Assembly: GCA_015680685.1 (NCBI GenBank)
Contig: MNCI01025116.1
Span: forward strand, 3,175 to 67,174
Origin: Gnetum montanum
Taxonomy: Eukaryota; Streptophyta; Gnetopsida; Gnetales; Gnetaceae
Length of the DNA: 64,000 bases
Direction of reading: 5' to 3'
The notes beneath the pieces are model-generated. The model searched no databases. It was not told the origin of the DNA and worked only from the letters and a program-made list of their open reading frames with translations. Below, piece after piece: positions 23,902-36,500 of this stretch; the first letter of the stretch is position 1, and the number at the start of each line of letters is the position of its first letter. The position numbers and the translations under genes were made by a program.

Positions 23902-24399
23902 GATTTCAAAATAATTTAATTTACAAATATCCTTAATTTTTGGAGCATTAGAATTATGTCATTGAAGAGCTTGGCTTTATGTCTCGACCATCTACATGGT
24001 TTGTACATATTTGCCCTTGGCTACCTTGTAAAGTAGACATTCCCATTTCTTGTGTTCTTATTCTTGATACTTTAAGCATTAAATCTTGGATGAGCTACTC
24101 CATTAAACCTTGCCTCCCTTGCCTTTTTTCTTCTTAGCTTTTTCCTTTTTATATTTTTTCTCTATCTAATTCTCATGGATACCATCCTTGTCTTTAGAGT
24201 TAAACATGGATATCTTATCCTTTCCCTTGGAATTTTTGTTGCTCATGTTTTCAAATTTTCTTAGTTTATTTTTCCTCAAGTACCAAATCATAAACCTTAC
24301 CAAGAGTTTATTGCTCATCAAAAGATAATTCTTATTGCTACACAATTTTGAGATCTCCTAAAAAAATTGAAGCCTACTCATACTCATCCTAGTTACCTT

Positions 24400-25130
24400 C
24401 TACTTGATGTAATAGTTCATAAAATTCAATGTAGAATTCTTTAACATCATTTTCATCTTGCCTTAGCACTCTCAACTTTATAATGGTTTCTTATCTCTAA
24501 ATAGAGTAATCATATTTTCTTCATTACCTATATTTCATCAAATTTCAATCTTTGATGGATTGACTATTTTATCTTTCATAATCCTAGGAGTCCTTTCGTT
24601 ACCAAGTATAAGCCTTACCTTATAATTTAATTTTAGAAATAGGTATCCTCAATTGATTTGGTACCCATTCCAACTTAAAGTACTTGTTAACTATCTTCAA
24701 CCAACTTGAACAAGCATTGTGTCATATACTTCATTGAAAGCTTTCAACTCAAAGTATGGAAATCTTGTAGCATTTTCCTTCATCTTCTTCCTTTAGATTG
24801 ATAGGAGAAGAAGTTGTTGACACTATTAGAGCCCTTGGAATTCTCATCTATGAAATAGAATGAAATTCCATTAAAATTCTAGGCTACTAGATTCCTACTC
24901 TTATACATGGATTTTCCTTTCTTATCATCCACTCCATCTTTATTATGTTGTAAAACTTCTTCATTTGAACATAAATGATCATCACTTGTCCTATCTGGAT
25001 ATGATTGGGATTAACATTCATGTCTACCTTTGCACTAATTTCATCCAATTGAGCACCTATTAGTTGGAAGATAGACTTTATGCTCTTCATATTTCTATTC
25101 TAGAACTTTACATACATTTTCTTCAGTGCC
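24400..25130 (-). pseudogene. Element E gag remnant
   Basis: Joining frames on the minus strand gives FPYFELKAFNEVYDT, then WLKIVNKYFKLEWVPNQLRI and PISKIKL-stop-GKAYTW, which resembles Retrotrans_gag (FxGxxxxxWLxxVExYFxxxxxPxxxRVxxAxxxLxGxAxxWW). An upstream open part (24887-25090) reads FQLIGAQLDEISAKVDMNVN. There are many stops and at least two frame changes. Confidence 0.6.
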
Positions 25131-25189
25131 ATGTAAAATGAATAAAAATTCTTAAACAAATTAAAGAAACCCTTAGCTCCAAATCAATT

Positions 25190-26138
25190 TAAGCTCAAGT
25201 ATGATCAGTTAAACATTAAAATGACCTTCCAAAAAAATTAGATATTATGATAAAATAAGTAATATGAGAGAAAATAAGAAAAATACCTATATTTAATTAT
25301 TACAAAAGATTACAACCAGGTTAAATAACCCACAAAACTTCTAAAAAAAACCTTTCTCATACTCAAATGACGTCATAGAGCATGAGACTTTATAATTACA
25401 TAATGACTATTCTAAATGAAAAACACAACTTATAGAGAGTCTCTTCAAGAATCTAAGACTCAGATCTCAATTCTCAAGATACATGAAGTGTTAAGTCAAA
25501 TCATACTAAATTAGCCAAGAGATATAAACATAGTCTTATACTCTTCACATGTTCTTTATGAACATCTTATGATGTCTCACTCACATCTCTCTATCAACAT
25601 CTCATGGTACAATCATGAAACACAAGATAATTTTTATTTAAATAAATAAGATAAAAATACTAGGAAATATTCCTCATGCTAAACTTGAAGATCTTGCACT
25701 ATTTTTATGTTTTTCTCCCATGTTTTACCTATTTCCAAACTTGGAACAATAATTTTGGAAGTTTTCCTACCTATTCGGGTTATCTCAATCTTTCTTGAAT
25801 GTCTTATTATTAACTAGAAATGCTAAGGAGACATCTCCTATGGTCCTATGATGTCTTTTCTATAGTTTAAATCTCTCAAATCATCTTGAAATGTCTTAGT
25901 AACTTGTGAGACATCTCACATTAAATTGGGATGTCTCCTCTTTAGTAAAATGTCTTGTCCAAGATGTCTACAAAAATTTCCAAGAGGTCTCCTTACATCC
26001 AAGATGTCTTTCCTAAGAGATTAGATCTTAGGAAATATGACTTGATGGCATCTAAGATGTCTAAAAGGATCCTAAAACTTACAAAAATGCATTAGTGGGG
26101 AAGTAAACAAGGGAATTGAAAGAAGTACTGCTACACCA
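25190..26138 (-). repeat. Element E 5' LTR (left limit approximate)
   Basis: Its right two thirds align with 12690-13347, including CTATTTCCAAACTTGGAACA and CTTAGTAACTTGTGAGACAT. It ends CTACACCA (minus-strand start TGG). A weak match to an initiator-Met primer site (minus TGATTTGGAGC near 25175) sets the approximate left limit. Confidence 0.65.
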
Positions 26139-26559
26139 AAAAGGATGATTTATCTTAAGCCTAATACTGCGACTGATGATTTCTTTGCTATAATACAAAT
26201 TGAAGATGTAACCACACAATGCAACAACTATGAATTCATATCAATTGGTAACAAGGATAATAAGACTAAAAATAAGAGAAGGTATAATCAACCTCTCAAG
26301 AAGTTTCTTCTTTTTCTAAGGGATAAAATAATGCTTCCTTAGCTACTTTCTCTTTCACTTAGCAACTCAAGCCTTAAAAGGAGTATAGATAAGCATACCA
26401 AGATACCTATGAGGTACTATGTACTTCTAAGAATATTCTTAATGATGGTCATCTTATGAAGAAACATGTCTTTGATCAAGTAAGAGTGCATTACTATCAT
26501 ATTAAGATGATAGATATGGATCCTTCTTAAAGACAAGACGGTGTCCCTAGTGTGTCTAT
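26139..26559. other. Flank of element E, no recognisable gene
   Basis: One plus-strand open frame (26145-26342) has no recognised domain. It may be the upstream part of the gag remnant that follows. Confidence 0.4.
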
Positions 26560-26760
26560 CTAGTATGACTATTAAAAGTACTATTACTATTATAAGATTG
26601 TCGGACATGACATAGATACCTATAGAAATCTAAAATATGACATCTAGGGTCTCATTGAAAAGGGAGAGATAGTGTTAAAGAGTGATCCATTAACTATGCA
26701 TCCAAATAACAAAAATCATGAAGTATTTCAGAATTCCTTGGTAGTTGTAGACATAATTTT
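26560..26760 (+). pseudogene. Tat-like gag fragment
   Basis: Plus-strand reading gives YYKIVGHDIDTYRNLKYDI, a stop, then GLIEKGEIVLKSDPLTMHPN. This fits the zinc-knuckle-like end of Tat/Ogre gag, where CxYHxxxGHDTExCxxLKxxIxxLIxxG is common. The cysteines are gone. It is separate from the better preserved gag at 29.7-31.0 kb and probably comes from an older copy. Confidence 0.45.
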
Positions 26761-27200
26761 AGTTTCATTTCTAAACAAAAAGCTTGTAAGTCACCACTTA
26801 AGGAGCCTTATGTCATCTACAGGTCTAATTACAAAAACCTTGGTAGTGATAACTATAGCCTCAAAAGCACAATATGATCTATTTCTTTGACTACATCATT
26901 GCATCATCAAAAACAAGGTGACTCTTCTCCACCTCCATATAGTATTCATGCTACAAATTTCCATCTTTCCACTACTACTTAACCTAAACATCCATCTAGC
27001 TATCATCCAACCCTACAACATCAAACCTTAGAACACTACTTCATACATTACATCCCAAATATCTACTAATTTTTTCCCTTATCATACATAAAAGAACTTA
27101 CTTGTAGCAAATAGACTAATGATTTACAATCTAACAAATTCAAAAAGAAGGTTATAGTCACATAGAAGAAAAATTCTAAGATGTCAAAGAATAAAATCCA

Positions 27201-28830
27201 TGTTATAACCTATAAACTTTACCATCCTAGTTGATGCAAGTTCTTATTGTAAATGTAAGGTTTGTTGCCCATGAGTTGTAATCTTAGATACTTTAACTTT
27301 GGTAGTTGAGAAACGCCTCATAAGTTCCTAATGCCTCACTTCTAAAGTGGAAAAGTGTTATTATGTTAATAGATGGGCTTGGGAAGGCTAAATATGCCTT
27401 GGGGACTACCAAATTAATGATCTACTCCTATTGTAGATGGTGTGAGATTTTAATTTTCCAAAAACATCCAACATAGTCACCAGCAAAACCTAGCATACCT
27501 ACAAACATCCAATGTTGGAGTTGAGTTTTCCATTTTTTCCAACAAGTTCCCAACTTAGTTGTTACAATTTTTCGTAGTAGAAACATTCCTAGAGTAGTCA
27601 CGTCATATCTTTAGTAGCTACAATATGGCCAACATAGTTACCATATTTCTAGCAGATTTTAACACATGCCAGGGTATTCCTCCAATGCCAACATAATTGA
27701 GATGAAGGCCAGTGTAGTCAGAAAATTTTATTTACTTTTTTTAGTGTATAGATGGATTTGGATGACTATGTTATATCAAAACTTACTATAAATGGTCAAC
27801 TATGCTAGAATCATAGTTGTTACACCTGCAACCAATGTCACTCTATTAGTAATCATGGTAGAAATTTTCAACATGAAATGAGCAACTTAAATCCTATAAA
27901 AGGAAAATGTAAACACATCATTTAGGTTCCACATTTTATAAATTCTAGGGAATCTCAAACAAACATTTTTCCAATCCATAGCCTTCTTTTGTTACCTTGA
28001 CCACTTTTAATAGTAAATTGGCATCTATGCTAGGCTCAAAGATTCCCAACATAATACAATTATATCAAGAGTGAAACACTATCAATAGAAAATTTTTTAG
28101 ACTTTAACACAAACTAGCAAAAATTTTCACTATGAAAACAAATGTTGGTACCCAAATTCCTTCCCACAATACCCAACATAGTTGTGATTGGTGATTTGGG
28201 AATTTACTGCATTTGCACAACAATTGTTGGATTCTTTGGAAAGAAGCATATTCAACACCAAAAGTAGTTATTTCTACTTTTTGAAACTTGTGTTTTGAGC
28301 ATAAAGACATGTGTAGACCATCTTAAAACCCAACCACATCTACTATGAAATTTTATATGAAAGAACTAGTGTAGGCACTACCAAGACTCCAGTGTAGGCC
28401 TTGGGAAACTCAAAATATTCAAACTTGACTTTTCAAACTAATGTACATATCCTTTAAACAAAAATTTCCAGCTTGGTTTTACGAAGTGAAAAATTGATTT
28501 TCCACCATCTACTCTAGTGTAGTTGACTAGAAAATAGAGTGGTATACTACACACCCTTCATCATAGATCCTACTAGGAAAACTAGTGTAGTTGGTGTTAC
28601 CAACTCGAAAACCATAACACCATTTTCCTAAACATAGTATAAACCATTTACACCATAATAAAAATTTCAACTACTATTTCCATATATAGTTAACTACACC
28701 ATTAGGTAATTCCAGTTACTGAAATTTTTACGAAAAATAGTAAAACTCAAAATAACATCTTTGATAATGCCTTTCAATAAGTCAACCATTTTTCCCGTTG
28801 ACATGACCAACATGGCATATAATCTAGATG
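27201..28830 (+). repeat. LTR-like repeat of element C (limits approximate)
   Basis: The first kilobase matches 58283-59260 in direct orientation, starting TGTTATAACC and TGCTATAACC. Shared words include AGTTCTTATTG, TATAGATGGGCTT and AAACTTACTATAAATGGTCA. A third copy starts at 63936 near the window end. The sequence is rich in CCAACATAGT and AGTGTAG words. It precedes gag on the plus strand, as a 5' LTR would, but no primer site was recognised at its right end. Confidence 0.5.
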
Positions 28831-28916
28831 AAGGAAGGATCTATGATTGTAGAGACCTTATTGTAGTCAAGTGTACATAATTTCTTAAGAAAAGAGGATA
28901 AAGCCCAAAATTTGTT

Positions 28917-31008
28917 GTGCTTAATGAAGAGATTTACACCTATATTTGCATGAAAATCCAAGCAAGATTACTCATTCCACACATAGAGGCTAAGGCCATG
29001 TGTGAGTATGAATTAATTCACCACAATGGGAAGGAATATACACCTTTCTCCTATGACAAAATATTGCTAAATGACACACATGCATGCATACTCTCTCAGT
29101 TAATGGATATGGAAAAATGGGGCAATAAGCTTAGTTTGAAGCATCAGCATGAGGAAAATGAAGTGTTCAAGGTAGACCCCAAAATAGACACCTTCATAGG
29201 AAACCTATTTCAGAAATTGGTCCATCAAACTATGATACCACCTTTAGCCCTACCTATCTCTTACATGGGACAAGCATCTCAACTGTAATCTTGGGTATAT
29301 TCCATATTGTTTGGGACTACACCAGTCATAATAACATACCAAGCATAAACTATGCCTCAAATAGGCTCCCTATTCTCTTCCATGCCTTTCACCATGAAAC
29401 CTTGATCTATGTGAGCCTCATTAGTTGTTACCACCATTGCTCACCCCTTTTGTATACCAATGGGCCCCATAGTGGGACCACAAAGTGACCTAGGAAACAC
29501 ATATACCATTTTTCCCCTTTGTGCCTCAAGTGCTAATACAAACATCATTTTCACTGGTTAGCCCATCCATAAGAACTATAACCCAACCTCTCCCTTCTAT
29601 ACTATAATTCATTGTGAGGTCATAGGCCTCTCAAATAACATCTCAATCATTTTTACAAATACCACAACCTATAGGAATTCCATAAGGACTAGATCAAGCA
29701 GTCTAAATGATCTAGGACTACACAAAAGAGTTACAAAAGCTCAAGGCTTCCATAACCCAGAAAGTAAACATGATGGATTTCTACCAGGATGATCCAATTA
29801 GTCCTGTTGTCCACCAATAACTTTTCCATAGAGCATTTCCATTCTTCAATTCACTAAGTACAATAGTGATGTTAACCCATAACACTTATTTAATAACCTT
29901 CTAGTGCCTACTACTACAAGCCTAGCTACATACCATAATGTAGATCTTTCATATGTCCCTTACAATTAAAGCCTTGGACTAGTACCATGTGCTACCAAGA
30001 GGATCCATATCCTCATTAAAAAACTTAATTTCACAATTTTTTAACCATTTCAATTATAACCTGAAACCTGAAAAAACCCTTAATCAATTAATGAAGGTTA
30101 GGTAAGGATCCATTAATTTAATGTAGAAGTTCATAGAACGATGAAATGTTGTTCTAAATGAGATTTTAGAACTAATAGTTGAGACTCACCTCCTTGCTAT
30201 ATTTAAGGGGGGAGTTAATGATTTCATTAACTTAAAAATATACTACCTAGATCCATGGTTAGTTAGCCAAGACTTTTCCCAAAGAAAGAACATATAGAAC
30301 ATGGTTGAGGTTAGCCATTATCGCACCTATGTAGCATATGAAAATCAACACACTTGGAAGGTTGAGAAGAAGGGGAGGCAACACAATTAAACCATGGTCA
30401 CAATGGTCAAAGTTAATAATAAGAAAACCACATAGGGGATTAAAATAAATCATTACAAGGTCACTGCCAATAATAATCAACCTTCCACATTTGGGACCTT
30501 TACATCAACTATTGTGAGGCCTAACTTTGAAGGAAAAGACCCATTGAAGTATCCTAGATTACCATTGAAATCATTAGAACTCCTTGATCAACTATTGAAG
30601 AATAAGAGAATACAATATAAATAGATGACTAAAAATGCCCATAATAGGCATGATAGACTATGTGAGATAACCAAAAATTCCACTCTTACAATAAAGTATG
30701 ACTTCCCAATACCTAAATACTTCAAGATGGACCCTTTTTTCCACAATCATCAAATGTTTAGTCATGACACCAACCTTTTCCTAGTGCACAAGGATGACCT
30801 ACGAAAGATGATAGACAAGGATGAATTGGTTCTTAATGCCTCCAACTTAGTCAAATCACAAAACGAATCCATGCAAGTCTACAAGGACCCATTGAATTCC
30901 AACAATAGTCGAATAACTATAGTATTATGCAATGTGATCAACAACTCTAGACCTACATGGGAGTCATTCATGATCCATGTACCTCCTTGCAATGACAAGG
31001 CTCCTTAA
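28917..31008 (+). pseudogene. Element C gag (Tat/Ogre-like)
   Basis: An open stretch at 28917-29288 (123 aa) gives the N-terminal part. Near 29970-30240 the plus strand reads LPRGSISSLKNLISQFFNHF, NYNLKPEKTLNQLMKV, then FIER and VETHLLAIFKGGVNDF with stops. This matches Retrotrans_gag of the Tat type (GSIxSFxQLxxQFxxHFxxN...TLxxLxxxxQGxxESLxxFIxR). The open part 30625-31008 contains YFKMDPFFHNHQMFSHDTN and LVHKDDLRKMIDKDELVL, the GHDTxxCxxLKxxxxxLIxxG region. Stop changes are mostly W or Q codons to TAG/TAA. Confidence 0.7.
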
Positions 31009-31739
31009 CTTCTACTAGTTTAAGGCCCCCTTTCATTGTAAGGGTCCCATCACCTATGTCTCCCAAGGAGTCCTTCATGATCTGAGTACATCCTCCCACT
31101 ACAACCAAACCTACCCCTATAACTGAAAAAAGTCATTCTATGGTGGCCAACACAATGGCTTCTTCACAACCAACCAATAACAATAAGAAATCCCTAAGTA
31201 AACAAAATAAGAAGTCCATGCTAAAGAGTAAAGACAATGACAACAAGTAGACCAAGGTATGGAAGGAAGTGGATCAATTGACGCCCACTCCCATATCATC
31301 TTCTTTGATGAGTTCCAATGCTTAGGCTACCTAAACTAGTCAATCACGAGAGAATCCCAAACCGCAAAAGAAGGAAAAAGAAGCCAAACATTGAAGCATA
31401 AATTTTGTACTTTGGGGTACATGAAGAAAGTCAAGAATACTAAGAATGAAAAGTATACAACCAATTAAAATGACTTCCTCATTGTGATGAAATAGGTGAA
31501 GTAGACACTAAAGCAAAAGAATACATCACATTGCCTATATGACCTTGTGATGAATTTTTCTATGCACCACAAAGCTTTAGTGAAGATGTTGACCTTTATT
31601 CCCATTAAAGAGGACATCCTTGCTAGTGAAGAGTCCATCCATGTAGTGATGGTACCACCATCACCAAATGAAGAAAGGAGGTCACCAATACTAGTGTTTC
31701 ATGATAGCAATATCAAGACCAACCCTTAAGATGATGAGA

Positions 31740-32390
31740 TAACAAAGGCTCCCCTCATTATAACCATAAGGGTAGGACAAGACAAAGTGCATAGGGTACA
31801 TGTATAGGATGGAGCTACAACAAAAGTAATACCTTATACCATCGTAGAACATCTAGACCTAACTGAGCATATGCAACATACTTCAATAATAACTCTTAAG
31901 TTCTTTAATGGATCTCAAGTAATTGTTAAAGGTTGTATTTCTTTAGAATTTTTGGCAAGGAAGAAATTCCCTACAATGACCAATTTCGTGATGGTGGAAG
32001 AGATATTAAGATTTAATCTTATCCTAGAAAGTCCTTATCTAGCTTAGTTAAGAGATGATTCATCACCAATCCATCAAGAAATTTACTTGACTTATGATGA
32101 AGGTGAGATAATCATCCATGGTGACAATGTGATTCCCTTGGTAGTCAAGAATGTTAACATTGAACAAGGACCCAAAGTGGAGTTTCAAGAAGAAACTCCT
32201 ACTAATAGCTAGAATGTCGAGAAGACTAAGAGAGTAGGAGAGGCTAAAAAAATAATGATGGATCCATGGATGCATCATGGAAAGAGCTTCCCTTCAACAT
32301 TATCATCAAAGGAAACAATGAATATAGAATTTTGGAAAGTAGACCATGCACATTTCCTAATCTATCAAAAGTTAGGAAACAATTATATAA
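31740..32390 (+). pseudogene. Element C retropepsin (Tat-like)
   Basis: Plus strand reads DGATTKVIPYTIVEHLDLTE, TLKFFNGSQVIVKGCISLEF, LARKKFPTMTNFVMVE and RFNLILESPYLA, in the order of Tat-type protease (DGxSxxNIxPxxxLxxLGL...GFNGxxxxxxGxIxLxxxxGxxxxxxxFxVVDxxxxYNxILGRPWL). A tail DEGEIIIHGDNVIPLVVKNV follows. The active site is only DGAT, and GRPW is ESPY, so it is inactive. It lies 0.75 kb downstream of gag on the same strand. No RT follows before the antisense gene. Confidence 0.7.
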
Positions 32391-33555
32391 TTGATGTATA
32401 CCCTTGATTTACTCAACCTTTCACTTATAACCATATAGCCTTTTTTTTCTATAACCTTTCATAGCCTAGTTTACACATTATGTGTATGCACCATTTTATT
32501 TACTTCTATTTTACATTGTTTAACCTAGCTTTAGGCATTTCCTAATATTCATTTTCATTTACAATTTTCCTTGATGACTTTTTATGTTAGAACATAAAAT
32601 ATGAAAAATATCATAAAAAATTAAAATCCTAGAAAACTAATAAAATCATTAAAATACATAAAAAAGCATAAATTGTTTTTAAACATATGGCATGCCATGG
32701 CCTAAAAATTTGGAAAAACATTGTATGGCCTACCATGGACTAAATCTAGCAAATCACATGGCCTCTCATTACCTACAAGTAGCAACTTACATAGTCTACC
32801 ATGGCCTAAAACTAGTAAATTGCATGGCTTTCCATGGCCTAAAAATAGCAAATTGTATGGCCTCCCATTGCCTAAAACTAGCAAATCATTTACAAATTAG
32901 CATATACCTTCATAGCCAATATATAGTTGATTTCATCTTTTATGACCAATCACAATCACATAAGTTAACCAACATAGCCTATGAAATGAAAAAAATGTAA
33001 AATATTAAACATATATTAAAAATTAAATATTAAAATATATAAAAAAATTAAAATTTAAATAATATTCCAATTTTGGAAACATAGTAACCATGAAAGTTTA
33101 AACAATAAACTACCCATCAATACATCAATGGATAACACCAACCAATACATCATCAACAATGTCATCAACATGACAAATGAGATAACCAAGGCCATGACGA
33201 ACAAATGGTACTAATGGGCTACTAGAGAGGGAAAAGAAACACTTCCATCTTCACGGCAAGGACTGCTGGTGTCATCTACTACCTATACCATACATCATCA
33301 ACATAACAAATGAGATAACCAAGGCCATGACAAATAGATGGTACTAATGGGCTACTAGAGAGGACAAAGCAACACTTTCATCTTCATTGCTAGGGCCGTT
33401 TGTGTCATCTAGTACCTGTACCAAAACAAAACACAAGTTTAACCAATAATCAACAAAGGGTAAAACCAAATTAAAAATTAAAATTAAATATGCTAAAATA
33501 TATAAAGTAAGAAAACTTGGGAGGGCTTGGTATATAACATTTTTTTATGAAAATT
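32391..33555. repeat. Non-coding repeat-rich spacer after element C protease
   Basis: Very AT-rich DNA holding a 33-bp minisatellite (32687-32889) and a duplication with a period of about 133 bp (about 33160-33421; ACAAATGAGATAACCAAGGC begins at 33173 and again at 33306). No coding remnant was recognised. Confidence 0.7.
32687..32889. repeat. 33-bp minisatellite (five units plus a longer first unit)
   Basis: Units start at 32725, 32758, 32791, 32824 and 32857, each exactly 33 bases, with consensus ATGGCCTACCATGGCCTAAA then ACTAGCAAATTGC. A 38-base variant precedes them at 32687. Because 33 is a multiple of 3, both strands stay open, giving an 11-residue repeat (MAFHGLKIANC type). That is more likely a consequence of the period than a protein. 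Confidence 0.85.
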
Positions 33556-33559
33556 TTGA

Positions 33560-36500
33560 ATACCAACCTTTTAAAAATGGAGGATTTGTTCCTTCATCAT
33601 GTGGGCCCATTCCACCTCCCTAAGATTGATGCCTATCAAGATGTGTCTTTCATTGATATCTATCCATGTAGGTGGCTCCCAAAAAAACTTGGTAATCACC
33701 TTCCTAGAGGTTGTGGAGAGCTAAGGAGATGTGAAATCATTCATGGTTAGAGAGCCTTGAAAAAGTTTGAAGACCTCCTTCACCTAAATCCCCTTCATGA
33801 ATAGCTCCAACTCACACTATTCGATGGAATCATCCTTTAACAACTTAAGATAGGCTTCATGTTTAGCCTTGTATTTCTTCTTATGGTCCTTTTGTGCCTA
33901 TCCCCACTCTAGAACTCATGCATAATAGTCTCTTCACTCCCTAGCCTTACACACTGGAAATTCCAACAAGAGCTTCTACTCCACAACCTCCCTTGCAAGG
34001 GCAACCTTAGCATGGATGGAATTCTAGTGCCTCACCCATTCGATTTGTTTGATTCAGAAGAAACTCTTTTTCATCACATGTTCCTCCAAAAATTCCATAT
34101 GATTCTTGAGATCTATGTTCACCTCAACTAGCCTTTTCTTTTCTTGTTCCAATGCTACAACTCATTTCCATAGGGACTCATTTGAACATTAAACTTCACA
34201 TGAAGTTTTGGCACATGAAAATGCACAATTAATGACACTTTCATACAACTTCCATGGTACATTCTCCACATATAAGGGCAAGCTATCTAAGGCATCAATC
34301 TAAACAAGTGGTTGGAATCCCATCTAAGCATAGGTGTTAAAAATAAAACAAAAGTAGAACATATGTAAAAACAATATGTAACCAAATAACCAAGAGAAAA
34401 CAAACAAAAAATAGCCAAAACAATATAACTATAAAACAAAAAAAATAAAAACCAAAAGTGCAAGATGAGTTAATGCATTACCAACATTAGGAACAACCTG
34501 TTGCAAATAATCAATCATGTCCTTAGCCATCTCCTGCATGAATTCCCTCTTTTTAGAACTATCAAACCATGGCTTCATGCAAAATATAGAGGTTGACATG
34601 GAAGCTTAAGGCTTAGTAGCTAATTCATGCATATCAAAAAATAAATGATTAAGACCAAGCTTAAACTAAAATGACAAAACTCAAATGTATGAAAGGAGAA
34701 GCATATGCACCTAGAGCATGATTTGGGATGATCACAAGGGGTTCACCTAGCTCTGAGGCGTCAAATATGAAGTAAAAGGAATCTAATTGGACATTGGATA
34801 ACCCATACTTCTCATGGCATTATAGGATCTCCTTCTCTAGGCATATTTTCTCTACCTCCACTACTATTTCTTGAGCCACTAACTCTTGTTCCTTGCCTAC
34901 AAGAACAACAAATGTAAAACACATTATAACTTAGGATATCTTACTTAAAAGAAAATAACCTAAAGCATAAAACATAGCAATTCAAAAAATAATAAAAATT
35001 AAAACAAACTAAAACATACTTGTGACCACATTACGTGCTTGGCCAACTCTAACCGTGAACCTCCTCTTAGAGGGTTGCTTAATCATTGGTGTTGCTTCCT
35101 CAACCATGGGCCTATTTAGTTTAACTCTAGCTGAACCTTTAGCTTTAGCCTACAATGTCTTGGCCCATTTAAAATTCCCATGCTTAACTTGGACCTCAAT
35201 CCCCATACTATTAAGGGTAGTGTAACACCTACAACTAATTTGCTTAGTAGTAATAGACAATGACTTCCTAACATCCTCTTGTTAATTTTGAGCCTACATG
35301 GTGGGATAAACATATTTAATCCATGGAATGGAAAGTTGGGATGGATCTTTCCATATCCATTTTCCATCCTTTCTCATCATCAAAAACACTTTGAGCCTCC
35401 TTAAATATGTTGCAAAGAATGCATAATGCATGTGTCATTTTATTGTGATGTTGTCACAAAGTTTTAGGATTTCATTACATAGCTTAGAAGCCAAGTGACC
35501 AGCCAAATTAAACCAAGCATCCTTTGAAAGGAACTTCTTCATGATTCATGCCTACTCAACCTCCATGATCTTGCCCTTCGACAAAAACTTTGAAAATCCC
35601 TAGGAATGTAATAGGGGATATGCCTATCTAGCCTCTAAAACCTTAAATAGGCTATGAAACAACTCCTTGTGACCATGGTGAGCATCCAACCACTCTTCTA
35701 CCTCCTCCCATCACTCCATCTCTTTATTTTCTTTAGTGAGAACCTTTAGGTCTTCATGATGAATGCCAAAGAGGTTACTAAAGGTATTTCATTGATGGTC
35801 AGGGTGACTGGAAGATCATGAACCTAGGTGATGAGCTTCTTCACTTCTTTTTTAAAGGATTCGATGATGTTCACCATCTCAGGAGTAGGAACAATTGGGT
35901 TAGGGGCCATGAAGAGATCAAGCAAACCTAGATCATCAATATTTGATTGAATGTTTCTAGGAACCCTCCTAGCCAACCACTACTATGCTAAAACCATCTC
36001 ACCATACTAGAGGATAAGATTTTTCTTAGAGTGTCCTAAAATGACAAGAATTATGGTAGAGGAGGTGGTAGCTCCTACAATGCAACAAGAAGCTAATTAG
36101 CATAGGCATAAGCACATTGTAAAACCAAAAAGTATAACAAGTATAACCAAATTAAAATCAAATTTATATCTAGTTAAAGAAAATAAGACCTTTTGGATAC
36201 TTAAATCCTAAGTAACTTACGACCATAAAACTATGATAACATTGATATAAGAATAAAAACCAAAATGCAAATAATAATTTTTGCCCTTGTTGCTAGAAGA
36301 AGGTTGCATGGGAGCCTTAATTGGTATGTGGGCAAGATCTTACTTTGTCCACCAACCATGCACTATCCCATTGTCTAGACACCTTTGTTAGACATTCAAA
36401 TAACATGTGGTGTACCTACCTAAGTCACCCATTAATTTCTCCACCACTACAAGCCTCATTATGGGCCTTTCAGCAAAAAACTCCAATGTTGTTTAAGCCA

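Larger units (their letters stand above)
12690..26138 (-). mobile_element. Element E: degenerate Ty3/Gypsy (chromovirus-like) retrotransposon, split by element A
   Basis: Read on the minus strand, the element runs 5' LTR (about 25190-26138), gag (24400-25100), protease (23686-23901), RT (23330-23095 continuing at 15941-15430), RNase H (15299-14800), integrase and its C-terminal domain (14660-13590), purine tract and 3' LTR (to 13347). The gene order gag-PR-RT-RH-INT identifies Ty3/Gypsy. Element A (15942-23094) is inserted within RT. All genes carry stops and frameshifts, so E is inactive. The outer LTR limits and target duplication are not securely placed. Confidence 0.85.

Noticed and set aside
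32692-33000. 102-codon repeat protein
   Set aside because: Openness follows from the 33-base repeat period, and the opposite strand is open too.
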